Shown piece after piece: positions 22,890 through 30,882 of a stretch of DNA of 43,151 nucleotides (position 1 is the first letter of the stretch; each line of letters opens with the position of its first letter). Below the pieces are notes generated by a model, which saw only the letters and a program-made list of their open reading frames with translations, did not search any database and was not told where the DNA came from. This DNA comes from JBFXAM01 sp050184295. GTDB taxonomy: Bacteria > Planctomycetota > Phycisphaerae > UBA1845 > Fen-1342. The position numbers and the translations under genes were made by a program. The stretch is from positions 1-43,151 of the forward strand of contig JBFXAM010000033.1 in NCBI GenBank assembly GCA_050184295.1. The letters run 5' to 3'.

Positions 22890-22925
22890 TGAACTTGCGA
22901 AGCGGCACTACGGACTACGAGCGTG

Positions 22926-25202
22926 TTACTCGTAGAACCGGGTGCTCTCGGTCTCGTTCGCGGTGGTTTCCATCTGATCGCTCTTCAGCGATACCGCGAA
23001 GCGGACGTCTCCGGCCTTCACTCCTTTGACCACAACCACGTACGTCGCGCGGGCCTGCGGCGCCAGCGACGGCAGCGGCGCGAACCGCACGCTCTTGCCG
23101 CTCGCGGTGTGCTGCGTCGGACCCTGGGCGCTCACGAACTCCTGCTCCGTCGGCAGCGTGCATTCGATCACGATGTTCGTGCCGACCGCCGAGCCCTGGT
23201 TCGTGACCTCGATGGTGTAGGTGACGTTGCCGCCGACTTCCATCGGGTCGGGGTTGTCGACGCATTCGAGCAGAATCGCCGGCACACCCTTGACGACCAG
23301 CGGCGCCTTGCCGCTCGCCTCGGCACAGACCGCGGTCGCGGTCGCGACGTTCTCAACGTTGGTCGCGGCGCTCGTGTTCAGCGTGATGCTGACCTTGCGC
23401 GAGGCGCCGGGCTCGATCGTGCCGAGGTTCCACACCGCGCGCCCACCGTCGAGACGACCGCCTTCGGTCGCGCTGACGAACGACGTGCCCGCCGGGATCG
23501 GATCAACCAGCGTCGTCTGTGTGGCGGCGATATCGCCGGTGTTGCTCACTGTGATCTCAAACGTCGCCGGGCGGCCGATGAAGCGGTTCGCCGGTCCGGT
23601 CTTGGTCACCGCCAGCACCGGCTGCTTCACCACGGTGGTGCAGCTCGCCTCGGCGGTCAGGCCGCCGTCGGCGGTGGCGACCGCCTTGTTGGTGTAGCTG
23701 CCCTTGGCGTTGGCCTTGGCGGTGTAACGGATTTCCTTGGACTGGCCCGGTGCGAGGTCGCCGACGTTGACGGTCCCGCCGCCGCCGGTGGCGCTGATGC
23801 CCGCGGGCAGCGTGTCGGTGACCTTGACGTTCTTGGCGACGCCGTCGCCGGCGTTGCGCACGACGATGACGTACTCGATCGGGTTGCACAGGATCACTTC
23901 GGCGGTGCAACGCTTCTCGATCGCCAGCTTCGGCGCCGTAACCGTCGTCACGCAGCAGTCGCGACCCTGGAGACCCATGTTCGCGCGCACTTCGGCGCAG
24001 TTCTCAAAGCGACCGACGCGCGTCGCCTGAACCGCGACCGTGATCTGCGCGTTGCCGTTGGCCTTCACGGTGCCCAGGTTCCAGGTGAGCGCTGCGCCGC
24101 TGGCCTGCGCCGCGGGCGTGCTGCTCACGTACTGGATGCCTTCGGGAATCGTGTCGGTCACGACCACGTTCGTGGCGTCGACCTGCGACGGGTTCGACAC
24201 CACGATCGTGTAGTTGAACTTGTCGCCCACAAGCGCCGTCGCCTGGCAGTTCTTGTCGATCGCGATCTTGGGACCGATCCAGGTCTTGCTCGTGCGGCCT
24301 TCGGCGATCTTGACCGCCGGCTTGCAGCACTGCGCGTTCTCGGGACGCATGATCTCGATGCCGACGTTGTTCGTGCCTTCGGCCGGCTGCGCCTGCCTCA
24401 GCGTCACCTTCGCCAGGCCCGCGCCGTCGGTCTTCACGCTTGCGGTCGTGCGGCCGCCCGGCTCAAACGAACCCGGCGGACCGTCGAGGATCGTGTACGT
24501 CACGTCGTAACCCGCCAACGGCGTGTTGTCCGAGTACTTCGACACGCGCGTCACGAACTCGTGCGTGGTGCCGGTCGGGTTGGTCGCCTGCGGCGGGAAC
24601 TCCCACTTCACGTCGTACCAGCGCTTGACCGCGAACGCCTTGTGATTCTGCCAGTCGTAGATGCCGGGCGCCCAGACCGTGACATTGGTCTCGCCTTCGA
24701 TCGGCGACGTGATCACGCACCACGTGTCGCCGGGCTCCAGCTGGATGTCATCCGACGGGTCGCTGTTGCCGCGATCCAGCACGTGACGGAAGTTGTTCGT
24801 GTGCGAAACGGCGTAGTGGTTGTCCACCTTATAGCCGCGGCTGTTGCGCCACCCGCTGCTGTCGACCTCGACGATGTCGCCGACGCTGCCTTCCTGAACC
24901 ATCCACTCGACGCGGCGGTTCGGCAGCGGCTTGCCGTCCTTGTCCTTCACGCTCGCGACCAGCACGTGCTGCGTGCGAACGGGGTTGACGTCCTTGCCCA
25001 CGTGCTTCAGCTCGACCGTCGACGCGTACGGATCCCAGTTGCTGTAATACCCGCCCTCCGGCGGCTTGGGATGTGTCTGGATGAGGTCGCCGGTGCCTGG
25101 CCATGTGAACGCGTGCGGCATCGAATTGCGGCACCCGAACATGGCGACTGCGCCGAGGGCGAGGCCCCCGAGCGCTGTCAGAAAGAGCTTTCTGTTGTGC
25201 AC
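22926..25202 (-). CDS. Cysteine-rich DUF11-repeat lipoprotein, OmcB-like
   Basis: The 758-residue product has a lipoprotein-type signal (LGAVAMFGC, Cys24). An N-terminal half of about 320 residues is probably Ig-like. Four DUF11-type beta repeats follow, each opening PKIAIDK, PKLAIEK, PVLAVTK or PAILLEC and including a TDTIPEG-like turn. About 14 cysteines are present, including two CC pairs. Chlamydial OmcB, the 60-kDa cysteine-rich outer-membrane protein cross-linked by disulfides, is built from the same repeats, so a disulfide-linked envelope role is plausible. GTG at 25202 is chosen: AAGGAG lies 6 nt upstream, whereas ATG at 25208 directly abuts that site and TTG at 25232 has none. Confidence 0.85.
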   Translation of the reverse strand: MHNRKLFLTALGGLALGAVAMFGCRNSMPHAFTWPGTGDLIQTHPKPPEGGYYSNWDPYASTVELKHVGKDVNPVRTQHVLVASVKDKDGKPLPNRRVEWMVQEGSVGDIVEVDSSGWRNSRGYKVDNHYAVSHTNNFRHVLDRGNSDPSDDIQLEPGDTWCVITSPIEGETNVTVWAPGIYDWQNHKAFAVKRWYDVKWEFPPQATNPTGTTHEFVTRVSKYSDNTPLAGYDVTYTILDGPPGSFEPGGRTTASVKTDGAGLAKVTLRQAQPAEGTNNVGIEIMRPENAQCCKPAVKIAEGRTSKTWIGPKIAIDKNCQATALVGDKFNYTIVVSNPSQVDATNVVVTDTIPEGIQYVSSTPAAQASGAALTWNLGTVKANGNAQITVAVQATRVGRFENCAEVRANMGLQGRDCCVTTVTAPKLAIEKRCTAEVILCNPIEYVIVVRNAGDGVAKNVKVTDTLPAGISATGGGGTVNVGDLAPGQSKEIRYTAKANAKGSYTNKAVATADGGLTAEASCTTVVKQPVLAVTKTGPANRFIGRPATFEITVSNTGDIAATQTTLVDPIPAGTSFVSATEGGRLDGGRAVWNLGTIEPGASRKVSITLNTSAATNVENVATATAVCAEASGKAPLVVKGVPAILLECVDNPDPMEVGGNVTYTIEVTNQGSAVGTNIVIECTLPTEQEFVSAQGPTQHTASGKSVRFAPLPSLAPQARATYVVVVKGVKAGDVRFAVSLKSDQMETTANETESTRFYE

Positions 25203-25226
25203 AATCATCTCCTTGCGATTCCCGAT

Positions 25227-25243
25227 GTTCAATCAGATTGAAC
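25227..25243. promoter_or_regulatory. Perfect palindrome upstream of the DUF11 gene
   Basis: GTTCAATcagATTGAAC is a perfect 7-bp inverted repeat with a 3-nt centre. It lies 25 nt upstream of the GTG start and is AT-rich against a GC-rich background, as expected of an operator. Whether it overlaps the promoter is uncertain because no clear -10 is visible. Confidence 0.5.
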
Positions 25244-25904
25244 AATGCAGAATTTTGTCCTGCGAGGCCGTGCGGAACGTCTGCCGCGGGCCTTCGCTTC
25301 CACTCGTTGCCGCCGCGATTTGATCAGTCTGCCGCCGATAGATCCTCCCGCTCATCGCCGTCGCCGCCACCGCCGTTCATGTCCGGCGTTCGCGCGGCCG
25401 AACCGATCCTGTCCGCCACAACTTCGCCACGCGCAGTCCTTGCGACCGATGCGATCGCTTCGAAATGCGCGCCCCGCGCCATTTCAATCTCAGCCGCGCG
25501 CCATTCGCGACGCGCGGCGTTTTCGGTCGAAAAAGTCGAGATTCGCACCGCGCGGCCGGTTTCGCAAAACGCGAGAACCGGCCGCCGACAACGACGCTGC
25601 CCGCTCAGAACTCGCACGCCGCCTTCGCTGCAAAACACATTCAGCCAAGACGGACGTGGGTGCGGGCCTCCGCGCCGGGACCACACCAGGCACTGTCGTA
25701 GCGTTCCGACTGGCTCGCACCGCTGGCCCCAAGCCGCAGCGCGAGAGTGATAATAATATTCGACCGTCCGGGCGCGTCCAGTTAGTTCACAGGCGCGAAA
25801 TGGCGGAATTTTCGCCCGCGCTCCAAACCGCGCACACAGACGGACTTCCGTCCGCAAAGCCGCGCGAGAACTTCCGCCAAATGCCGACCTCCCCGCGCCG
25901 CACG
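25244..25904. other. Gene-free interval of 660 nt
   Basis: No convincing gene is seen. A minus-strand open frame at 25324-25857 has no family resemblance, ribosome site or plausible protein composition. The stretch contains local AT-rich patches (gataataatatt near 25748-25760, gaattttgtcc near 25250). It also has a 6-bp hairpin gacgga-ct-tccgtc (25839-25852), about 50 nt past the LysM gene stop, which could be a weak transcript end. Confidence 0.35.
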
Positions 25905-27098
25905 TTACGGTCCTTCCGCGCGCTCGGCGGGCAAGCGAAGCTCCATGCCCTCACGCAGCGAGTCTGGCGTCGGCAACTGGTCCCGGTTCAGGTCGAAAAT
26001 CTCGCGCCACCGAAGCGGACTGCCAAGCTCACGCTTTGCGATCCCCGCCAGCGAGTCGCCCTTCCTTACGGTATAGACTCGCACGCCTGCCGCCGGCCGT
26101 GTTGTTGCGCCACGATCGCCGGACGCTTCCCGCGACGACGGCTGACCGGGCTGCTCCGCGGACCGCGCCGCCCGAGGCGGCGACTCACCTGGCGATCGAG
26201 CGGCGCTCCGCGGCGGCAACACGCCAGCGCGCGGCGGCAGCGCCGGTCTCCGATCTCCGGCGTTTCCGCCGGCGTCGCGCGGATTCACGCCGGGGCTCGC
26301 GACCGATGGCCGTGTGGACGGACCATCGCCCGGCACCGGTCGGTCGCTCGCGGGTCGCCTGCTCGTACGCGGCCGCGACCCGTCCGCTCCGCGGCCCATA
26401 TCGGGCGCGCCGGGCGGCGGGCGCGTCGCGACGATTGGCCGTGGAGCCGCCCCACCCCGCGACGTGGCGCTCGGCGCGGGCGCAGCCGCTCCATCCGAAG
26501 CCGTCGCGCCGGGTGTCCGCGGCGGGACGCCGCTCGCGCCGAACCGCGGCGTCGCGACGGGCCCGGGCGCGCGCCCGGTCGGAGATGCCGTCGCGGATGC
26601 GGGTCGGGCCGCCACCGCGCGCCCGCGCGCCCGCACCGGCACGCTCGCCCGCTGTTGCGCCAGCACTTCGCCGTCCGGCGTCGCGATCGTGAAGACGGCG
26701 GTGAGCGGCCCGCGCGCGTCGTCAAGGGGCAGCTCATCGGCCGGGATCGCGATGGTCTGGTCGTCGAATCTCCAAGGCGCCGTCAGGACCATCAGCGCTT
26801 TGCTCGCGGCGACGCGCCCCTGCGGATCCTCGTAGCGCCCGTCGCGCGAGCGAAGCGCATTGCCCGCCTCGTCTTCGAGCGTGACGTGATAAAGCAACTG
26901 CTGATCCACGACGTGTGTCGTGTCGACCGTCGCGACAAACGCGAGCCCGTCGAACTTCTCGCCTTGCGCGAGCGCGCGGCACTCGGCGCGGGTGATCCGC
27001 ACGCTCGGAAAGCAGCCCGTCGCCGCCAGCGCCCCGAGCGACGCCAGCAACGCGATCACCCGCCATGTCCTGAGCTGCAAGGGCCCTTCGGCGCGCAC
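25905..27098 (-). CDS. LysM-domain lipoprotein with long disordered linker
   Basis: The 397-residue product has a lipoprotein signal (LLASLGALAATGC, Cys29), then a globular beta-rich domain (about 35-155) of no recognised family. A Pro/Arg/Ala/Ser/Gly-rich linker of about 175 residues follows (160-335), with a C-terminal LysM (about 340-390, VYTVRKGDSLAGIAKRELG). LysM binds peptidoglycan, so the protein probably tethers a membrane-anchored domain to the cell wall, the linker spanning the gap. GTG at 27098 is chosen for its AAGGAGG site 6 nt upstream. coaD lies just upstream on the same strand. Confidence 0.83.
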   Translation of the reverse strand: MRAEGPLQLRTWRVIALLASLGALAATGCFPSVRITRAECRALAQGEKFDGLAFVATVDTTHVVDQQLLYHVTLEDEAGNALRSRDGRYEDPQGRVAASKALMVLTAPWRFDDQTIAIPADELPLDDARGPLTAVFTIATPDGEVLAQQRASVPVRARGRAVAARPASATASPTGRAPGPVATPRFGASGVPPRTPGATASDGAAAPAPSATSRGGAAPRPIVATRPPPGAPDMGRGADGSRPRTSRRPASDRPVPGDGPSTRPSVASPGVNPRDAGGNAGDRRPALPPRAGVLPPRSAARSPGESPPRAARSAEQPGQPSSREASGDRGATTRPAAGVRVYTVRKGDSLAGIAKRELGSPLRWREIFDLNRDQLPTPDSLREGMELRLPAERAEGP

Positions 27099-27172
27099 GG
27101 CCAGCCTCCTTGTGCAAACGCGACATCCCGCGCCGCGGACCGCGATTCTATCGCGTCCGGTCGTCGGAGCCG

Positions 27173-27664
27173 CTACGGATGCTCCGCCGCCAGGTCGCGG
27201 AACACCGCTTCCGGCACGTATTGCCGCACGACGTCCTGCCACCCGCTCGGGCCGATCAGCCCCTTCACCATGCTCGAGCTGATCTCGACCAGCTCGCGCG
27301 GCGGAAGCAGGAACACCGTGGTCAGTCCGGGGTGCAGGTCGCCGTTGATATGGCGCATCGCCCGCTCGAACGCGTAGTCCGCCTCGTTGCGGATGCCGCG
27401 AATCACGACGCGCGCTGCGATGGTCTCCGCGTATCGGGCGAGGAACAGGTTCTCGAAGTGCGTCAGCTCGACGTTGTCGAACGGCTGGCAGAGCACTTTC
27501 AGCCAGCGCATCCGCTGCGTCAGCGGATAGGTGTAGCGCTTTTCGGGGTTCGTGCCGGTCGCGACAACCAGGCGATCGAAAAGCGCGGCTCCCTGCTGGA
27601 TCATCCAAACATGGCCGTTCGTGGGCGGGTCAAAGCTGCCGGCATAGACGGCGGTGACTGGCAT
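27173..27664 (-). CDS. coaD: Phosphopantetheine adenylyltransferase
   Basis: The 163-residue enzyme transfers AMP from ATP to 4'-phosphopantetheine, the penultimate step of coenzyme A synthesis. It shows the nucleotidyltransferase motif GSFDPPTNGH (9-18, T-x-GH), the RGIR segment (89-92) and the ISSSMVK motif (128-134; usually ISSSLVR). Length is normal for the family. GGAGG lies 7 nt before the ATG. It is divergent from the lipoprotein gene at 27959 and is followed on its own strand by the LysM lipoprotein gene. Confidence 0.92.
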   Translation of the reverse strand: MPVTAVYAGSFDPPTNGHVWMIQQGAALFDRLVVATGTNPEKRYTYPLTQRMRWLKVLCQPFDNVELTHFENLFLARYAETIAARVVIRGIRNEADYAFERAMRHINGDLHPGLTTVFLLPPRELVEISSSMVKGLIGPSGWQDVVRQYVPEAVFRDLAAEHP

Positions 27665-27859
27665 GGCGCACCTCCGCGATTGCGCCCGGGCGCCCGACTT
27701 GTGGCCGACTCGCCCGTCAACAATCGCGAACGCCAGTATGGACCACCGCCGCATCCTCGGCAACGCGGCGCGGCGAGTTCGCCCCGGCCGTACGCCCGCG
27801 CTCGCCGCGGCGTTGGTCCCAACTGGGTCGCCGTCGTCGTGGCCTAGCGCCGGCGGACC

Positions 27860-27888
27860 TGATTCACCGCCGCGATCATCGCTACACT
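27860..27888 (+). promoter_or_regulatory. Predicted promoter of the 27959 lipoprotein gene
   Basis: TACACT (27883-27888) with TGATTC 17 nt upstream forms a moderate sigma-70-like promoter. The leader would be about 64 nt. Confidence 0.45.
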
Positions 27889-27958
27889 GGACCGGCGGGA
27901 GTCCGCGACGCGCCGGGTGTCGGGACGCTCCGCGCACCAAGTTGCTTGGGGAGTCGAC

Positions 27959-28516
27959 ATGCCCACCATCCGCCTACGAAAGCTCGCAACCGCCGCGTTA
28001 CTTGGCGGCCTCGCGCTGGGACTCGCGGGGTGCAGCACCCTTGTGAAGCAAGCGGTCAGCGAACTCCGCGGCCCGCAGGCCAAGCTGCTGCTCGACCCCG
28101 CGCCCACGAGCGCCGCGTTCGCTGCGGTAAACGCCGTCCGATTCTCCAACGCAACCAGCTCGCTCGGTCCGCGGCTCTGTCCCGCGTCGGTCGCGCCGGC
28201 CTACGACGCCGCCGCCCGGGAGGCGGAGCAGGCGCTCGCGAGCCGCTTTCCCGGCGGGCCGCCCGAGCTGCGAATCGACGCCGAGCTCATCTTCTTCCAG
28301 GACAAGGGTATCCTCAGCGCCGCGGAGCTCATCGCCCGCATCCGCATGCGCGACGACGGACGCACGCTCGCCGACGGCATCGTCAAGGTCGAGAGCAGCT
28401 CGTTCCGCGCCGGAGACGAGACCGCGCTGGCGCGCGAAGCGGTCAGGGAAATCCGCAAGTACCTCGAATCGCAGCGCCCGACGCGCGACGAGAAAAGCCA
28501 ACCGGCCGAAGACTGA
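27959..28516 (+). CDS. Lipoprotein of unknown function
   Basis: The 185-residue product has a textbook lipoprotein signal (ATAALLGGLALGLAGC, Cys25). The mature part looks alpha/beta, with a region RIDAELIFFQDKG followed by REIRKYLESQ near the end. It faintly resembles small outer-membrane lipoproteins of the DUF4410 kind, but this is not certain. ATG at 27959 is preceded by GGGGAG and fits the signal peptide; a longer frame upstream does not. The next gene (YdeP-like) starts 80 nt after its stop. Confidence 0.75.
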   Translation: MPTIRLRKLATAALLGGLALGLAGCSTLVKQAVSELRGPQAKLLLDPAPTSAAFAAVNAVRFSNATSSLGPRLCPASVAPAYDAAAREAEQALASRFPGGPPELRIDAELIFFQDKGILSAAELIARIRMRDDGRTLADGIVKVESSSFRAGDETALAREAVREIRKYLESQRPTRDEKSQPAED

Positions 28517-28595
28517 AGCCGCCGCAATCGCTTTCGACACCACCGCCCCGTGAGCGCTGCGACACCGCACCGCCGCAATCGCCGGAGGTCTCCGA

Positions 28596-30857
28596 GTGCG
28601 ACAACCACGTTCCGGCGGCGGCTGGGCCGCGATCGGCTACGCGCTCCGCACCGCGCGCCGCGCCGGCGGGCTGTGGCGCTTCTTCCGCGCCCTCCGCACC
28701 CGAAACGCGTGCAAGACCTGCGCACTGGGGATGGGTGGGCAACGCGGCGGTATGGTCAACGAGGCCGGACACTTCCCGGAAGTCTGCAAGAAGTCGATGC
28801 AGGCGATGGCCGCGGACATGCAGGGTCGCATCACGCCCGAGTTCTTTTCGCGCTACTCCTTCGCCGAGCTGCGCCAGTTCTCCCCGCGCGAGCTCGAGCA
28901 CATGGGCCGACTCAATGATCCCGTGTACGCCGACCCCGACGACGACCGCTTCCACGTCATCTCCTGGGAACAGGCCCTGCAACACTGTGCCGACCGGCTG
29001 AAGTCGACGCCGGCGGACCAGAACTTCTTCTACTTCAGCGGCCGCGCGTCCAACGAAGCCGCCTTCTGCTGGCAGCTCTTCGCCCGACTCTATGGCACCA
29101 ACAACATCAACAATTGCAGCTATTACTGCCACCAGGCCAGCGGCGTCGCGCTCCGCGCCGCACTCGGCAGCGGCACCGCCACCGTCATGCTCGAAGACCT
29201 CGCCCACTGCGACCTGGTCTTCCTCATCGGCGCCAATCCCGCCTCCAACCATCCGCGTCTCATGACGGCGCTCGCCGACCTGCGCCGCCGCGGCGGACAA
29301 GTCGTCGTCATCAACCCGCTCGAAGAGATCGGTCTGGTCAACTTCCGCATCCCCTCGCGGCCCGCGAGCCTGTTGTTCGGGTCGCCGATCGCGAGCCGCT
29401 ATCTCCAGCCGCACGCGGGCGGCGACCTCGCCGTGCTTGCGGGCATCGCCCGAGTGCTGCTCGATCGCGCCGCGTCCGGCGACGCAGCCGCCGTCGCGAG
29501 CGCGTTCATCGCGCAATCGACCACCGGATTCGGCGAGTGGGCGGCGCAGGTGCGCGCGCTCGACTGGAGCGCGATCGAGCGTCTCGCCGGCGTGCCGCGC
29601 GCGGTGCTCGAAGAGGTCGCCGACGCGTATCAGCGCTCGCGCGCGACGATCTTTGCCTGGACGATGGGCATCACGCATCACGTCCACGGCACCGACAACG
29701 TCCGCGGAATCGTCAACCTGGCGCTGTTGCGCGGCATGGTCGGCCGACCCCACGCCGGTTTGCTCCCGATCCGCGGGCACAGCAACGTGCAAGGCGTGGG
29801 CTCGGTCGGCGTGCTGCCCAAGCTCACGCGTCCCGTGCTCGAACGCCTCGAAGCACGGCTCGACGTCAAGCTGCCGACCACCGCCGGGCTGGACACGCTC
29901 GCGTGCGTCGAGGCGATGGCGGCCGGCACGATCCGCAATGCATGGTGTCTCGGCGGAAACCTGTTCGGCGCGTCGCCGGACGCCCGCGCCACCGCCGCCG
30001 CCTTCATGCAGCTCGACTCGCTGGTGTACCTGAGCACGACGCTGAACACGGGGCATGCGCACGCGCGCGGCAAGCACACGCTGATCCTGCCGGTGCGGGC
30101 GCGCGACGAAGAATCCCAGCCGACCACGCAGGAATCGATGTTCAACTACGTGCGGCTGAGCGACGGCGGGCCGCCGCGCATGCCCCATGCGCGCAGCGAG
30201 GTCGACGTGGTGCTGCACCTGGCGCGGGACGTGCTCGGCGACGACGGCCCGGTGCGCTGGTCGGAGCTGCGCGACCACCGCCGCATCCGCGAGCTGATCG
30301 CCGCCGTGGTGCCGGGCTACGAGCCGCTCGCGCAGATCGACGCGACCCGGCGCGAGTTTCACATCGCCGGCCGCACGTTTCACACGCCGACGTTCGCGAC
30401 GGCCGACGGCAAGGCGCACTTCGGCCTCGCGCCGCTGCCCGCGAACGAGCCGCCGCCGGGCGCGCTGCGGCTGATCACGCTGCGGAGCGAGGGACAGTTC
30501 AACACCGTCGTTTATGAGGATGAGGATCTGTATCGCGGGCAGGAGCGGCGCGACGTCATCCTCATGAACCGCGGCGACATCGAGCGCCTCGGGTTGCACG
30601 TCGATGAGCCGGTGCGCGTCCGGAGCGCAAGTGGTATGATGGGGCCGGTGCTCGTGCGCGCGTTCGCGATCCGTGCGGGCAACGCCGCGATGTACTATCC
30701 CGAGGCGAACGTGCTCGTGCCGCCGACGGCCGACGCCAAGTCGCGTACGCCGGCATTCAAAAACGTGCCGGTGTGGATCGAGGCATTGCACCGCGGCGCC
30801 GGGAACGCCGCCGCGGGCCGCGCCGGGCTCACGATCGCCGAACGCGGCGACCGCTGA
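28596..30857 (+). CDS. FdhF/YdeP-family molybdopterin oxidoreductase
   Basis: The 753-residue protein has the layout of YdeP-type catalytic subunits. These are a Cys-x2-Cys near the N-terminus (CKTC, 39-42) with a further Cys64, a molybdopterin core (about 120-560) including NCSYYCHQASG (173-183), and a C-terminal dinucleotide-binding domain (about 600-750). Cys178-His179 aligns with the selenocysteine-His pair of formate dehydrogenase H, so Cys178 may ligate molybdenum. The true substrate of YdeP proteins is unknown; in E. coli the gene is linked to acid resistance. GTG at 28596 has GGAGGT 6 nt upstream. No electron-transfer subunit or cofactor gene is nearby. Confidence 0.87.
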   Translation: MRQPRSGGGWAAIGYALRTARRAGGLWRFFRALRTRNACKTCALGMGGQRGGMVNEAGHFPEVCKKSMQAMAADMQGRITPEFFSRYSFAELRQFSPRELEHMGRLNDPVYADPDDDRFHVISWEQALQHCADRLKSTPADQNFFYFSGRASNEAAFCWQLFARLYGTNNINNCSYYCHQASGVALRAALGSGTATVMLEDLAHCDLVFLIGANPASNHPRLMTALADLRRRGGQVVVINPLEEIGLVNFRIPSRPASLLFGSPIASRYLQPHAGGDLAVLAGIARVLLDRAASGDAAAVASAFIAQSTTGFGEWAAQVRALDWSAIERLAGVPRAVLEEVADAYQRSRATIFAWTMGITHHVHGTDNVRGIVNLALLRGMVGRPHAGLLPIRGHSNVQGVGSVGVLPKLTRPVLERLEARLDVKLPTTAGLDTLACVEAMAAGTIRNAWCLGGNLFGASPDARATAAAFMQLDSLVYLSTTLNTGHAHARGKHTLILPVRARDEESQPTTQESMFNYVRLSDGGPPRMPHARSEVDVVLHLARDVLGDDGPVRWSELRDHRRIRELIAAVVPGYEPLAQIDATRREFHIAGRTFHTPTFATADGKAHFGLAPLPANEPPPGALRLITLRSEGQFNTVVYEDEDLYRGQERRDVILMNRGDIERLGLHVDEPVRVRSASGMMGPVLVRAFAIRAGNAAMYYPEANVLVPPTADAKSRTPAFKNVPVWIEALHRGAGNAAAGRAGLTIAERGDR

Positions 30858-30882
30858 CGCCTGCTCATCGCTGGAGCCTGCT

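Noticed and set aside
25324..25857. Minus-strand open frame of 177 codons
   Set aside because: No ribosome site, signal or family resemblance; composition is that of random GC-rich translation.
28520..28584. Direct repeat cgccgcaatcgc before the YdeP-like gene
   Set aside because: Only 12 nt match, in a low-complexity GC-rich stretch; no clear function.
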